In this document: piece by piece, positions 43,059 to 52,145 of the stretch
How the letters are laid out: each line of letters begins with the position of its first letter
Numbering within the stretch: position 1 is the stretch's first letter
NCBI GenBank assembly: GCA_965602855.1
Contig: CBFCZV010000005.1
Location: 20,508 to 84,507 of the forward strand
Direction of reading: 5' to 3'
Source: LH-M37 sp965602855
GTDB lineage: Bacteria > Pseudomonadota > Gammaproteobacteria > SZUA-229
DNA length: 64,000 nucleotides
The notes under the pieces: generated by a model
What the model saw: only the letters and a program-made list of their open reading frames with translations
Databases searched by the model: none
Told to the model about the DNA's origin: nothing
Translations under genes and position numbers: made by a program

Positions 43059-44831
43059 CTATGCGTGATATTCCTCAGCATTTCTGTCATCAATGCTATC
43101 GATAATTTTGTCTTCTGGCTTATAAAGAATCATCGCGATATCAATCAGGTTTTTGGTTATTCTTGATGCATTGGAACTGTCGTTGGTTAATGAACTGGCC
43201 ATCTCGTTGGTGATTTCACCTTTTACAAGAAGTTCTTCTACGTGGCCAGTTAATAGTACGTCCATTTTTTCAGCTTTACTTCTTTGGTTGTTGATTTTAT
43301 CGAGGTGTTCTGCAAGGTTTTCAGCGGGGCCAATGCGTTTAATTTCTCGAACGACTTTGAGTATACGTCGTCTTAGTACGTTGTATTCTTTTCGTAATGT
43401 TTCGTTATCCGATCCCATGTAACGCTCGAGGTTCTCATGTAATGGTTTCATTCGTTTTACTATCTGCACCAGCAATCTATCTGCAACAAGGATGTTACGA
43501 ATACTCTCGATTTGTTCATGTGTGGGTTTGGTTAATTTTTGTAACTGGGTCGCGTAGTCAAGAATTCGGCCGTAGATGATTTTTATTTGCGTGGCATAAA
43601 TTAGATCAATGTCAATTTTGATGGTTTTGGGTGATATATCGAGAATTTTTATTATGTCCTGTTCAGATTCAAGGTCATGTCGATGAACGCCCAGGCCGTG
43701 TGAAAAAACTTTGTATGCTGCATTTTCCAGTAAGCGCACAGATTCATCGGTTAAGGCTTTGATGCCAGTTTGACTGTACTTTAATGAAGATTTTGTTAGA
43801 AACTGTGGTTGATCAATCTCGACTTCTTTTTCCTCAACGGCTGGTACCATGCGTATCGCCAGATTGACGATAATCTTAATAAATCCGATTAGTACAACGG
43901 CATTAAGAATATTAAAGACGGTGTGAAAAATTGAAATAGCTATTGGAATAGCTGCGGCGCTTAAAAATGGTGACGCCCCCTCTATTTGTTCAACTACGCG
44001 TCCCACTGCATTAAGGAAAGGATAGAACAGTATTAAAATCCAGACAGAGCCGAGTACATTAAAAATCAGGTGTGCTCGTGCAGCACGTTTGGCGTGATAG
44101 TTACCAATAATGGCGGCGAGATTTGCCGTGATCGTTGTGCCGATATTCTGACCCACAACCATCGCTGCGGCAATATCAAAAGCTATCCAGCCTTCGAAAC
44201 ACATCAACAGTGTCAGCGCCATGGCTGCACTAGACGATTGTATAACGAGTGTTAGTAATGTGCCGATGCCCAGAAACATCAGTATTGATAAAAAACCTTT
44301 GGATGTGTATTCGGCCAGAAATTCCAGCGCTTCGGGATGGTCACCAATATTGGGTACCGACTCTTTTAGGAACTGTAAGCCGATGAATAGCAGGGCAAAG
44401 CCAACAATAAAATAACCCCACTGTCGGGCTTTTTCGCTTTTTGAAACCGTGAGTAAAAATCCAGCGCCAACCAGTGGCAATGCAATAGCGCTCATTTTCA
44501 CTTTGAAGCCAAGAATGGTGATCAACCAGGCAGTGACTGTGGTGCCGATGTTGGCGCCCATGATAACGCCGACGGCTTCGGTGAGCGTGAGCAAACTGGC
44601 ATTGACGAAACTGACCACCATCAGGGTAGTGGCAGAAGAAGACTGGATGGCGGCGGTTATGAGAAATCCAGTTAGTAATGCAAAAAATCGGTTTGAGGTG
44701 GTGGTGGCGAGAATGCTCCGCATCTGATCGCCCGCCAGCATCATCAGGGAATCACTCATGACTTTCATTCCGTAAAGAAACAGTCCGAGTGAGCCTAATA
44801 GCGTTAGTAAATCAGCGAAACCAAAATCCAT
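43059..44831 (-). CDS. Na+/phosphate symporter (NptA/PhoU-like domain)
   Basis: A 590-residue inner-membrane protein of the Na/Pi cotransporter II family. It has about eight or nine helices with the two inverted 'QSSSA' repeats that line the phosphate path, 'AAIQSSSATTLMVVSFVNAS' and 'LVIQSSSAAMALTLL', each followed by 'GANIGTT' / 'GQNIGTT'. A PhoU-like helical C-terminal domain covers about 350-580. It imports, or possibly exports, phosphate. It is not adjacent to pst or pho genes; a PstS-like protein lies 18 kb away. Confidence 0.9.
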   Translation of the reverse strand: MDFGFADLLTLLGSLGLFLYGMKVMSDSLMMLAGDQMRSILATTTSNRFFALLTGFLITAAIQSSSATTLMVVSFVNASLLTLTEAVGVIMGANIGTTVTAWLITILGFKVKMSAIALPLVGAGFLLTVSKSEKARQWGYFIVGFALLFIGLQFLKESVPNIGDHPEALEFLAEYTSKGFLSILMFLGIGTLLTLVIQSSSAAMALTLLMCFEGWIAFDIAAAMVVGQNIGTTITANLAAIIGNYHAKRAARAHLIFNVLGSVWILILFYPFLNAVGRVVEQIEGASPFLSAAAIPIAISIFHTVFNILNAVVLIGFIKIIVNLAIRMVPAVEEKEVEIDQPQFLTKSSLKYSQTGIKALTDESVRLLENAAYKVFSHGLGVHRHDLESEQDIIKILDISPKTIKIDIDLIYATQIKIIYGRILDYATQLQKLTKPTHEQIESIRNILVADRLLVQIVKRMKPLHENLERYMGSDNETLRKEYNVLRRRILKVVREIKRIGPAENLAEHLDKINNQRSKAEKMDVLLTGHVEELLVKGEITNEMASSLTNDSSNASRITKNLIDIAMILYKPEDKIIDSIDDRNAEEYHA

Positions 44832-44983
44832 AGCATCATTTTTTATTATTGGATAATAACCGTAACATTAGCATGCTATGAGTGTTTTAACATACTGTCG
44901 ATAAGCTTGATGTTGATCAATATTTCAGTTTTTGCTATCAGCACAATTATGAGTGTGCCGTTTAACTTTATCTGGTGTGGCTT

Positions 44984-45280
44984 ATGAAACGTGTTGTGAT
45001 ATTTTTTGTGCTTTATTTCTGTTTTGTCGGTGAGGTTTTAGCCGTTGAAATTACGCGTGCAGTCATGCTGAGCAATTCCTGTGCAGCTTGCCATGGCACC
45101 AATGGCAAAAGTCCGGGTGAGATTCCGGCGATCAATGGTAAATCCTCTCGGTTTATTTCTCAGGCACTACAGGAGTTTCGTGATAACAAGCGTCCGGCAA
45201 CGGTGATGGGTCGACATGCAACGGGTTATACGGATGAAGAAATTTTGCTCATTGCTGATTATTTTTCAAGCTTACCTTAG
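44984..45280 (+). CDS. fccA: Cytochrome c subunit of flavocytochrome c sulfide dehydrogenase
   Basis: About 98 residues: signal peptide ('VIFFVLYFCFVGEVLA'), then a single haem motif CAACH in 'SNSCAACHGTNGKSPGEIPA', and 'FRDNKRPATVMGRHATGYTDEE' with the probable Met ligand. FccA subunits can be mono- or dihaem; this one is monohaem. It starts at ATG 44984 (a GTG at 44975 is also in frame) and ends 9 bp before the flavoprotein gene, so the pair forms an operon. It accepts electrons from sulfide via FccB. Confidence 0.85.
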   Translation: MKRVVIFFVLYFCFVGEVLAVEITRAVMLSNSCAACHGTNGKSPGEIPAINGKSSRFISQALQEFRDNKRPATVMGRHATGYTDEEILLIADYFSSLP

Positions 45281-45289
45281 GCGTTTATT

Positions 45290-46570
45290 ATGAAAAATTA
45301 CAGTCGTAGAAAATTCATAAAGCTGCTGGGCGGAACGGGTGCTGCGTTATCTACAGCTGGTTTATTGAGTGGTTGCATAAAAACAACGTCAGCGAGAGTT
45401 GTGATAGTCGGTGGTGGCTTTGGTGGCTCAACCTGCGCCAAATATTTGCGTAGCTTTGATGTCAGTCTGGATATCACGCTGATCGAGCCATCCCCTAAAT
45501 TTGTTACCTGCCCGTTCAGTAATATGGTGATCAACGGTATGCGAACGATGGACAGCATTACTCATGACTACGAAGCGCAGATTAATCGTGGCATTAATGT
45601 TGTGCATGCACGGGTACAGGATGTCGATGCAGTAGCAAAGAAAGTGACGCTCGATAACGGCAAGGTGCTTGGCTATGATCGACTGGTGCTTTCGCCCGGT
45701 ATTGATTTTAAATGGGATGAGATCGAAGGTATGCAGGCATCCGATACCGAGATTATTCCTCATGCCTGGCAAGGTGGCTCGCAGACGACATTGCTGCGCA
45801 ATCAACTTACGGCAATTTCTGATGGTGGTGTTGTCATTGTTGCGCCGCCAGAAAATCCATTCCGTTGCCCCCCCGGCCCTTATGAGCGTGTTAGTTTAAT
45901 CGCGCATTATTTAAAACAGCACAAACCCAAATCAAAAATTCTGGTGCTCGATGCCAAAGACAAATTTTCCAAGCAGCCACTGTTTATGCAGGGCTGGGAA
46001 AAACTGTATCCCGGTATGATTGAATGGGTGGCTGGCAGCAAAGGCGGGCGTATCGATGAGGTTGATGTTGCAACGCGTACTCTGTACGCAGAATTTGGTG
46101 ATGCACATAAAGCCGATGTGGTGAATTTTATTCCACCGCAAAAAGCGGGAGTGATTGCACACCGTGCGGGTCTGACTAACAATGATGGCTGGTGCTTTGT
46201 CAATCAACGAACTTTTGAATCTAAGGTGCATAAAGATGTGCACGTTATTGGTGATGCCAGTATTGCAGGCGCGATGCCCAAGTCCGGTTTTGCGGCAAAC
46301 AGTCAGGGCAAGGTATGTGCCGCGGCTATTGTTAGCTCTTTAAGAGGTGTTGCCATGCCAGATCCTTCGTATGTAAATACCTGTTACAGTCTGGTGTCGC
46401 CTGATTATGGTATTTCGGTGGCTGCGGTCTATCGTCATAGTGAAGACAAGGGTATTTATAAAACCGGTGGTGGTGTCAGCCCGATAGATGCGGATGCAGC
46501 GTATCGTCTACGCGAAGCGCGTTTTGCCAAAGGCTGGTACGACAGTGTCACCATGGATACGTTTGGTTAA
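45290..46570 (+). CDS. fccB: Sulfide dehydrogenase flavoprotein (flavocytochrome c)
   Basis: A 426-residue FAD-binding subunit oxidising sulfide to sulfur in the periplasm. The N-terminal twin-arginine signal 'YSRRKFIKLLGGTG' is followed by an FAD dinucleotide fold 'VVIVGGGFGGSTCAKYL'. The two redox Cys are in 'FVTCPFSNMVI' and 'PFRCPPGPYER', the conserved positions of FCSD/SQR-type proteins. 'DVHVIGDASIAGAMPKSGFAANSQG' is the second FAD-binding block. It pairs with the upstream cytochrome gene. Its stop overlaps the convergent arfB. Confidence 0.93.
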   Translation: MKNYSRRKFIKLLGGTGAALSTAGLLSGCIKTTSARVVIVGGGFGGSTCAKYLRSFDVSLDITLIEPSPKFVTCPFSNMVINGMRTMDSITHDYEAQINRGINVVHARVQDVDAVAKKVTLDNGKVLGYDRLVLSPGIDFKWDEIEGMQASDTEIIPHAWQGGSQTTLLRNQLTAISDGGVVIVAPPENPFRCPPGPYERVSLIAHYLKQHKPKSKILVLDAKDKFSKQPLFMQGWEKLYPGMIEWVAGSKGGRIDEVDVATRTLYAEFGDAHKADVVNFIPPQKAGVIAHRAGLTNNDGWCFVNQRTFESKVHKDVHVIGDASIAGAMPKSGFAANSQGKVCAAAIVSSLRGVAMPDPSYVNTCYSLVSPDYGISVAAVYRHSEDKGIYKTGGGVSPIDADAAYRLREARFAKGWYDSVTMDTFG

Positions 46571-46980
46571 TCAAAAACTTTCTTGCGCATATCCTTGGTG
46601 CGACCATGTTTGGTCTTGCTATCCATACGTTTCTTTTGTGAGTTTTTACTGGGTTTGGTGACTCTGCGTTTTTTTTGGGTAACAGATGCTTTTTGAATTA
46701 ATTCCTGAAGCCGTTTGAGTGCAGCTTCCTTGTTTTTTTCCTGACTGCGAGTTTGCTGCGCCTTGATAACGATGATGCCTTCTTTATTGATGCGATGGTC
46801 TCTCAGTGCCAGCAATCGTTCTTTATAAAACTCAGGCAGTGATGAGGCGTTGATATCAAAACGCAAATGAATGGCGGTGGAGACTTTGTTGACGTTCTGC
46901 CCACCCGCTCCCTGTGAGCGAATGGCGCTGATCTCTATTTCGCTGTCATCAATACTGACGTTATTGCTAATCGTTAACAT
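46567..46980 (-). CDS. arfB: Alternative ribosome-rescue factor ArfB (peptidyl-tRNA hydrolase)
   Basis: A 137-residue release-factor-like protein lacking decoding domains. The catalytic GGQ motif is in 'IRSQGAGGQNVNKVSTAI' near residue 28. A Lys/Arg-rich C-terminal tail ('KKRRVTKPSKNSQKKRM') inserts into the empty mRNA channel. It releases peptides on non-stop ribosomes. The stop overlaps fccB by 4 bases tail-to-tail; ppnP is upstream on the same strand. Confidence 0.94.
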   Translation of the reverse strand: MLTISNNVSIDDSEIEISAIRSQGAGGQNVNKVSTAIHLRFDINASSLPEFYKERLLALRDHRINKEGIIVIKAQQTRSQEKNKEAALKRLQELIQKASVTQKKRRVTKPSKNSQKKRMDSKTKHGRTKDMRKKVFD

Positions 46981-46994
46981 GACATAGAGTGGTT

Positions 46995-47276
46995 TTAGCC
47001 GTACAGACAGAGATAAGCAGTTTCAGTTTCAACTTTGACATCAAAAGCACTGTTTGCTCCAACCTTAAAAGATTCGCCTGCATTGTAGGTAGTGAATTCA
47101 TTTTCACCTGCAAGCTTGATGGTGAGTGCGCCACTAACGATAGTCATTTCTTCTTTGTCATCAGTGTTGAAAACATATTCGCCCGGCACCATGACACCAA
47201 CGGTTGCAGGTAGCGTATCAGTCTTGAATGCAATGGACTTGATATTGCCGTCAAAATATTCATTCACTTTTAGCAT
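46995..47276 (-). CDS. ppnP: Pyrimidine/purine nucleoside phosphorylase
   Basis: A 93-residue cupin (YaiE/PpnP family, formerly DUF1255), phosphorolysing several nucleosides in E. coli. 'MLKVNEYFDGNIKSIAF', 'TVGVMVPGEYVFNTDDKEEM' and 'FKVGANSAFDVKVETETAYLCLY' align with that family in order and length. The start has an AGAGAAC site. Its function here rests on family membership alone. It precedes arfB by 14 bp. Confidence 0.92.
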   Translation of the reverse strand: MLKVNEYFDGNIKSIAFKTDTLPATVGVMVPGEYVFNTDDKEEMTIVSGALTIKLAGENEFTTYNAGESFKVGANSAFDVKVETETAYLCLYG

Positions 47277-47321
47277 GTTTGTTCTCTTTATAAATTTTGT
47301 AATGAGTTATGAAAGTGGTTG

Positions 47322-48521
47322 CTAGCCCGGCTGACCATCAATGCGTGGCTTAACCAGCATAGGTGCGAACAGGATAAGGAAAAGCCCAAAGCCACTAATC
47401 CAGAGTATTTGTGAAATCGCAACCCATGTCATGTACTGCGCTGGTAAAAGCAGCGGCAGGAAGACGCGAGCAAATGCCCCCGCAATTAATAGCAGGAATG
47501 CAATCGACAAGCCGCGTGGTGGTTGTTGCACATTACGACCGGTGTGGCCAAGCGTTACGCGTGACATCATGCCGACAGTTAAAATGCCGATACCACCTGC
47601 GGTGAATGCGTGTACTGCAATAAAGGGTGATACGCCAAGCCAGACTGAAGCGGCTTTGAATGCAAAACCCAGAGTCAGGAACAAATAGGCAATATAGAGC
47701 ACCCAGAGCATGGGTGCTTTCCACAGGGCTTTAGTGTGCCAGTCATAGCAACGAATGGCGTGTAGTACAAAAAGAACAGCGGCCAGTGCGCCAGCTATTT
47801 TGGTTTGTGTAAAAACTACATCGCTTATCCATAAAGCGGCCAACAAAACCATGCTGCTCGTATCCAGCCATTTTCTGTTGCTCAGGCTTACTTGTGCATT
47901 CACGCCTCTTTCAATAAAGAAGGGGATAACGCGTCGTCCCATGACAAAGATAATAGTGAGCACAAGATAAAGACAGGAGTAAATGCCGATGCGTTCGCCA
48001 CCTTCTACAAGGCCGAGGAGGCCAGCGTAGTAAAAGGAGTTGGCGAGGAACATTGCAAATAGAATGGCAAGAATTCCAGCCTGAGACCATTGTTCTACTT
48101 TTGTGATGGGTCTCGCAATGGCAAAGGCCGTGGCCAGTACGAATGAGCAATCGAGCAGGGCAACCAATCCGACTGAGCCAATATTCAGTATGGGTAAAAG
48201 CCGTGCTAGCAGCCAGATTGAAAACAAAGCCATGAGAAGTTTGCCATTAATGGTTTGATGTCCCGTCCAGTTTTTTACTGCGGCGAGTAAAAAGCCAGCG
48301 ATCACCGCCAGTGCATAACCAAACAGCATTTCATGGGCGTGCCAGGTTGTTGGGTTAATATCGAGTAGTGGCATTTGCCATTTAAATACATAAATACCCA
48401 TCCAAACCATCATGGAAATAATAGAAAAGCTGGCGGCACCGATAAAGAAAGGGCGAAAGCCAAGCTCCCAGAGGGCGATTGTAGTTTCAGTTTGCTGGTT
48501 TGGTTCAGAGATGTTTAGCAT
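47322..48521 (-). CDS. nnrS: NnrS-family haem-copper membrane protein
   Basis: A polytopic membrane protein of 399 residues with about twelve helices. 'LWELGFRPFFIGAASFSI', 'TWHAHEMLFGYALAVIAGFLLAAVKNWTG', 'AFTAGGIGILTVGMMSRVTLGHTGR' are characteristic of NnrS, with His residues that may bind haem and copper. NnrS protects against nitric oxide and is often near denitrification or FNR/DNR targets. No NO reductase or DNR-type site is visible here. It lies upstream of ppnP on the same strand. Confidence 0.88.
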   Translation of the reverse strand: MLNISEPNQQTETTIALWELGFRPFFIGAASFSIISMMVWMGIYVFKWQMPLLDINPTTWHAHEMLFGYALAVIAGFLLAAVKNWTGHQTINGKLLMALFSIWLLARLLPILNIGSVGLVALLDCSFVLATAFAIARPITKVEQWSQAGILAILFAMFLANSFYYAGLLGLVEGGERIGIYSCLYLVLTIIFVMGRRVIPFFIERGVNAQVSLSNRKWLDTSSMVLLAALWISDVVFTQTKIAGALAAVLFVLHAIRCYDWHTKALWKAPMLWVLYIAYLFLTLGFAFKAASVWLGVSPFIAVHAFTAGGIGILTVGMMSRVTLGHTGRNVQQPPRGLSIAFLLLIAGAFARVFLPLLLPAQYMTWVAISQILWISGFGLFLILFAPMLVKPRIDGQPG

Positions 48522-48628
48522 GAGTCATTTTTGAATTTACTAAAGAGGGTATATTTTAATATTAATTTGAGCATTTGGATAAAAATATTGTGTTTTTATT
48601 TTGAATGAGATGTATTTCTGACTTCAGT

Positions 48629-48671
48629 ATCAGGTGTCAGAGTCAGTGAAGCATCGACTCCGAGGCCTGAT
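48629..48671. repeat. Hairpin repeat family A, copy 1 (imperfect)
   Basis: ATCAGGTGTCAGAGTC (48629-48644) faces GACTCCGAGGCCTGAT (48656-48671), a 16-position stem with one G-U pair and two mismatches around an 11-base loop. It is related to the copies at 54111 and 58326. Confidence 0.6.
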
Positions 48672-48770
48672 TATTTAAACACCATGCGGCGCAAAATCTG
48701 GCTCAGAAAACAATTTACACTAATATCAGAAACAACTACTCTCTGAACCGGGTTTTCTTTTGATTTAAAA

Positions 48771-48802
48771 TTGACACCTGGCATCTTCTTTAGATTTATA
48801 CT
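48771..48802 (+). promoter_or_regulatory. Predicted sigma-70 promoter of mscS
   Basis: TTGACA at 48771-48776 is followed by TTTATA at 18-base spacing, or TATACT at 20. Its position argues that the in-frame TTG at 48771 is not the start of the downstream gene. The GTG at 48852 with GGGAGAG lies about 45 bases into the predicted transcript. Confidence 0.45.
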
Positions 48803-48851
48803 TGCCCTTCAAAGTCATTACCCCTATTCAATGTTCATTGGGAGAGCCACT

Positions 48852-50168
48852 GTGGAAAGTAATGTAATACAGGAACATGTTAGGCAACTTACTGAGAGTT
48901 TGCTCAATGCTCTGAGCAGTCCCCAGTTTTATTCGCAAGCAGGCATTATCATTCTTGCCATAATCATGGCCTACGCCTTCTTTCGTTTGATTGATCGTCA
49001 TTCTGACTTACTCAAGCCGGCCAGGAGTAAAACACATTTTTTCTGGTTACGTGATGCCATCTATCAGATTAGAAGCCTGCTACTGCCACTCTTCATTATT
49101 CTGTTTATGGTAATGGCTGTTGATTTCAGCGACTATTTTATTAAAGAATCGTGGCTGGTTCGTGTTGCTCAGGGACTGGCTGTGGTACTGATCATTTATT
49201 CAATTATTTCCCGCTTCGTTTCCAATCTTTTTATCAAAGCCGTTTTTAAATGGATCGCGATTCCCATTGCGCTACTTCAGGTTTTTGGATGGCTTGATGG
49301 TGTCACCGGCTATCTTGAATCTTTATACGTCGAAATGGGTAATATAAAAATTTCCGCCTATGGCGTTGCGCGTGTCGTTGTTTTCGGTTCAATTTTGTTC
49401 TGGCTCGGTCGCATATCTAACGCGATTGGACAAAAGGCCATTCGTCAGCAAAAAAATCTGGACGTTGGCACACGCGAGGTTTTTGCCAAACTTTTTCAGG
49501 TTACTTTGTATCTGGTGATCTTCATTCTTCTGCTACAGGCGATGGGCATCAATATTACGACCCTGGCAGTATTCGGCGGCGCACTTGGTGTTGGTCTTGG
49601 CTTTGGTCTGCAGTCAATCGCCTCAAACTTTATCTCAGGCATTATTCTGTTACTCGACCGCTCACTCGCCGTTGGTGATTACATCGAGCTGGCCGATGGA
49701 CAAAAAGGTACGATCCGTGAATTAAATATGCGTTCGACAACACTTGAGACCTATGATGGAAAAGATATCATGGTGCCCAATGAGCAATTTATTACTACCA
49801 GTTTTATCAACTGGACACATAAGAATAAAAAACAGCGTTACTCTATTAATCTACAGGTTGCCTATAGCACTGACCTGCATCATTTATTCGATTTGCTCAG
49901 AGAAGTCGTTGCCGGCCATCCAAAGGTACTCAGTGGCCCTGATCTACCCATTGAAGAAATTCCTGATGCCGAAATAAGTAGTTTTGGTGATTCGGGCGTT
50001 AATATTCTTATTGAATTCTGGATGGAAGGTATTGATGATGGTGAGCACCGGGTTGGCGGTGACCTGCTACTCATGATCTGGGATGCGCTTAAAGAACATC
50101 AGATTGAAATTCCTTTCCCTCAACGCGAAGTTAAAATCGTAAAAGTTGGTGAAGGCATACAACTTTAG
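48852..50168 (+). CDS. mscS: Mechanosensitive channel of MscS family
   Basis: About 438 residues. Several helices precede the MscS core, so it is a longer MscK/YbdG-like architecture. The pore helix region 'LAVFGGALGVGLGFGLQSIASNFISGIILLLDRSL' near residue 260-290 is the TM3 signature with Gly/Ala pattern. The beta domain 'VGDYIELADGQKGTIRELNMRSTTLETYDGKDIMVPNEQF' follows, then the C-terminal alpha/beta domain. GTG 48852 is chosen for its strong GGGAGAG site 6 bases away; ATG 48831 is an alternative. It protects against hypo-osmotic shock by family role. mgtE follows. Confidence 0.85.
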   Translation: MESNVIQEHVRQLTESLLNALSSPQFYSQAGIIILAIIMAYAFFRLIDRHSDLLKPARSKTHFFWLRDAIYQIRSLLLPLFIILFMVMAVDFSDYFIKESWLVRVAQGLAVVLIIYSIISRFVSNLFIKAVFKWIAIPIALLQVFGWLDGVTGYLESLYVEMGNIKISAYGVARVVVFGSILFWLGRISNAIGQKAIRQQKNLDVGTREVFAKLFQVTLYLVIFILLLQAMGINITTLAVFGGALGVGLGFGLQSIASNFISGIILLLDRSLAVGDYIELADGQKGTIRELNMRSTTLETYDGKDIMVPNEQFITTSFINWTHKNKKQRYSINLQVAYSTDLHHLFDLLREVVAGHPKVLSGPDLPIEEIPDAEISSFGDSGVNILIEFWMEGIDDGEHRVGGDLLLMIWDALKEHQIEIPFPQREVKIVKVGEGIQL

Positions 50169-50240
50169 AAATATTGAGATTGTTTTTAACTAAAATCCGA
50201 CTTATAAATTAAATTATTCACCTGAGAGCAGCAACCTCCA

Positions 50241-51605
50241 ATGACACAGGTTAATCCTATAGAAAAGCAAGATGAACCAAATCAGGTAGACTATATCATC
50301 GGTAATTTAAAAGCCGGAGATGATATAGCAGTAAGCGGCCACCTTGAGCTTCTACATGCCGCAGAAATTGCCAGTCTTCTAGAATCATTACCCCCCGAAC
50401 AACGTCAACATCTTTGGAAGCTAGTACCACAGGAAATTGGGGGTGAAACCCTTACCTATCTAGGTGACGAAGTAAGAGGCAGCATCATTGATAAAATGAA
50501 AGATGCTGACGTAGTCACTGCCACTGAAACCATGAACGTGGAAGATCTTGCGGGTGTCATGGATGAGCTATCTGATGGCATAAGTGAAGCAGTGCTGGAA
50601 TCGCTCGATGAAGACCGCCGCCTGCGACTGGAAACCACCCTCTCTTTTGATGAGAACACTGCCGGCCGACTGATGAGTACCGATGTAATCAGCGTACGCA
50701 AAAATGTTACTCTCGCGGTTGTATTACGTTACCTGCGTCGCCTGAAACCATTACCAATGCATACTGACGCTTTGATGGTAACAGATGAACATGGTACGTG
50801 TCTCGGCAAGTTGACGCTTGCTGATACAGTATCTGAGCACCCGGATACTGTGGTAAGCGATGTCATGCGGGAAGCTGCCGACTGGGTACAAGTTGACACG
50901 AACGACCATGATGTAGCGCTACTATTTCAACGACGTGACCTGGTTTCCGTCGCCGTAGTCGATGAGCATTCAAAATTGATGGGGCGCATCACCATTGATA
51001 ATGTTGTTGATATTATCGTTGCAGAAGCAGACAAAACATTACTGGCCAGTGCTGGTCTGGTTGAGGATGAAGATCTTTTCGCCCCTGTTTATCCCAGTGC
51101 CAAACGGCGTGCCGTCTGGTTAGGCGTTAATCTTGTTACAGTTTTCATGGCGGTCGGGGTCATTGGATTATTTGAAGAAGTGCTGGACAAAATTGTAGTG
51201 CTTGCTATTTTAATGCCGATTGTAGCCAGCATGGGAGGCATTGCAGGGAGTCAGACCCTAACACTGACAATTCGTGGTCTGGCACTGGGTCAGGTGAGCA
51301 GCGCCAACTTGCGCTGGCTGGGAAATAAAGAACTATTAGTGGGTTTATTAAATGGTTTAACCTGGGCTATTGTGGTGTCAATAATAACCTTTATCTGGTT
51401 TCAGGACACGGGCATCGCCCTGATTATTGCCGTAGCGATGATGCTTAATCTGGTCGCCGCCGCATTTTCCGGTGTATTGATACCGGTAATACTGGATCGT
51501 ATGAGTATAGACCCTGCACTTTCCGGTGCAGTGGTATTAACCACGGTGACAGATATAGTAGGCTTTCTGAGTTTCCTTGGATTAGCGACATTGTTTCTAT
51601 TATAA
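50241..51605 (+). CDS. mgtE: Magnesium transporter MgtE
   Basis: A 454-residue Mg2+ channel. The N domain (about 25-130, 'LEASLLESLPPEQR...'-like helices) precedes two CBS domains (about 140-260: 'MSTDVISVRKNVTLAVVLRYL', 'VVSDVMREAADWVQVDTNDHD'), which sense Mg2+. Five TM helices follow ('LGVNLVTVFMAVGVIGLFE', 'VLAILMPIVASMGGIAGSQT', the Mg-selectivity region, then 'LLGL'-type segments). Length and order match the family. It is 72 bp downstream of mscS. Confidence 0.93.
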   Translation: MTQVNPIEKQDEPNQVDYIIGNLKAGDDIAVSGHLELLHAAEIASLLESLPPEQRQHLWKLVPQEIGGETLTYLGDEVRGSIIDKMKDADVVTATETMNVEDLAGVMDELSDGISEAVLESLDEDRRLRLETTLSFDENTAGRLMSTDVISVRKNVTLAVVLRYLRRLKPLPMHTDALMVTDEHGTCLGKLTLADTVSEHPDTVVSDVMREAADWVQVDTNDHDVALLFQRRDLVSVAVVDEHSKLMGRITIDNVVDIIVAEADKTLLASAGLVEDEDLFAPVYPSAKRRAVWLGVNLVTVFMAVGVIGLFEEVLDKIVVLAILMPIVASMGGIAGSQTLTLTIRGLALGQVSSANLRWLGNKELLVGLLNGLTWAIVVSIITFIWFQDTGIALIIAVAMMLNLVAAAFSGVLIPVILDRMSIDPALSGAVVLTTVTDIVGFLSFLGLATLFLL

Positions 51606-51685
51606 ATTGAAAAAATGTTACCAGACATAACCGAACAACCTTATACTGCATTAACATTTAATGGTCTTTGTAAGGGTTACAAAAA

Positions 51686-52138
51686 GTGAATCAAAATTTA
51701 ATTGCACTCGGCTGGAGAGAATGGGTTTCGTTACCTGATCTGGGGCTCACCTGGATTAAAGCAAAGATAGATACTGGGGCTAAAACTTCCTGCCTGCATG
51801 CCTTTTCTGTCAAAGAATTTACAGTGGATGATAAAAAGTGGATACGCTTTGGTATTCACCCCCATCAACAGGACACGGAAACAGAAGTACTTTGTGAAGC
51901 AGAAGTCATCGACGAACGCACAGTTTCAGATTCTGGTGGACATAAGGAAAAACGCTACGTAATTTCAACCGATATTGTGCTGGCAAATCAACGCTGGCCT
52001 ATAGAAATCACGCTCACAAATCGAGATAATATGCGTTTTCGTATGCTGCTGGGCCGAACAGCTATGGAGCATAAAATAATGGTCAACCCAGGTAAATCTT
52101 TTTTGCTCGGCAAACCAACAGCTAATAGCAAAGGGTAA
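51686..52138 (+). CDS. RimK-associated retropepsin-like protease (RimB/RloA2-like)
   Basis: A 150-residue protein. 'IKAKIDTGAKTSCLHA' is an aspartic-protease-like D-T-G-A motif (Asp at about 30), and 'RMLLGRTAME' is the second conserved block. These occur in the ATP-dependent zinc protease/retropepsin family found beside rimK-type ATP-grasp genes. The start is GTG 51686. It lies 7 bp before rimK and is co-directional, so processing or trimming of poly-glutamate-type tails is the likely pathway (inference from gene context). Confidence 0.75.
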   Translation: MNQNLIALGWREWVSLPDLGLTWIKAKIDTGAKTSCLHAFSVKEFTVDDKKWIRFGIHPHQQDTETEVLCEAEVIDERTVSDSGGHKEKRYVISTDIVLANQRWPIEITLTNRDNMRFRMLLGRTAMEHKIMVNPGKSFLLGKPTANSKG

Positions 52139-52145
52139 ACGAAAA

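Larger units (their letters stand above)
48522..48851. other. Intergenic region between nnrS and mscS
   Basis: About 330 bases with divergent promoters. It contains an imperfect copy of hairpin repeat family A (48629-48671) and the predicted mscS promoter (48771-48802). The nnrS-proximal 100 bases are very AT-rich; no FNR-type box was found there. No convincing small ORF or RNA gene is seen. Confidence 0.5.

Noticed and set aside
48522..48640. FNR/DNR box upstream of nnrS
   Set aside because: TTGAG-CATT-TGGAT is too far from TTGAT-N4-ATCAA to be called.
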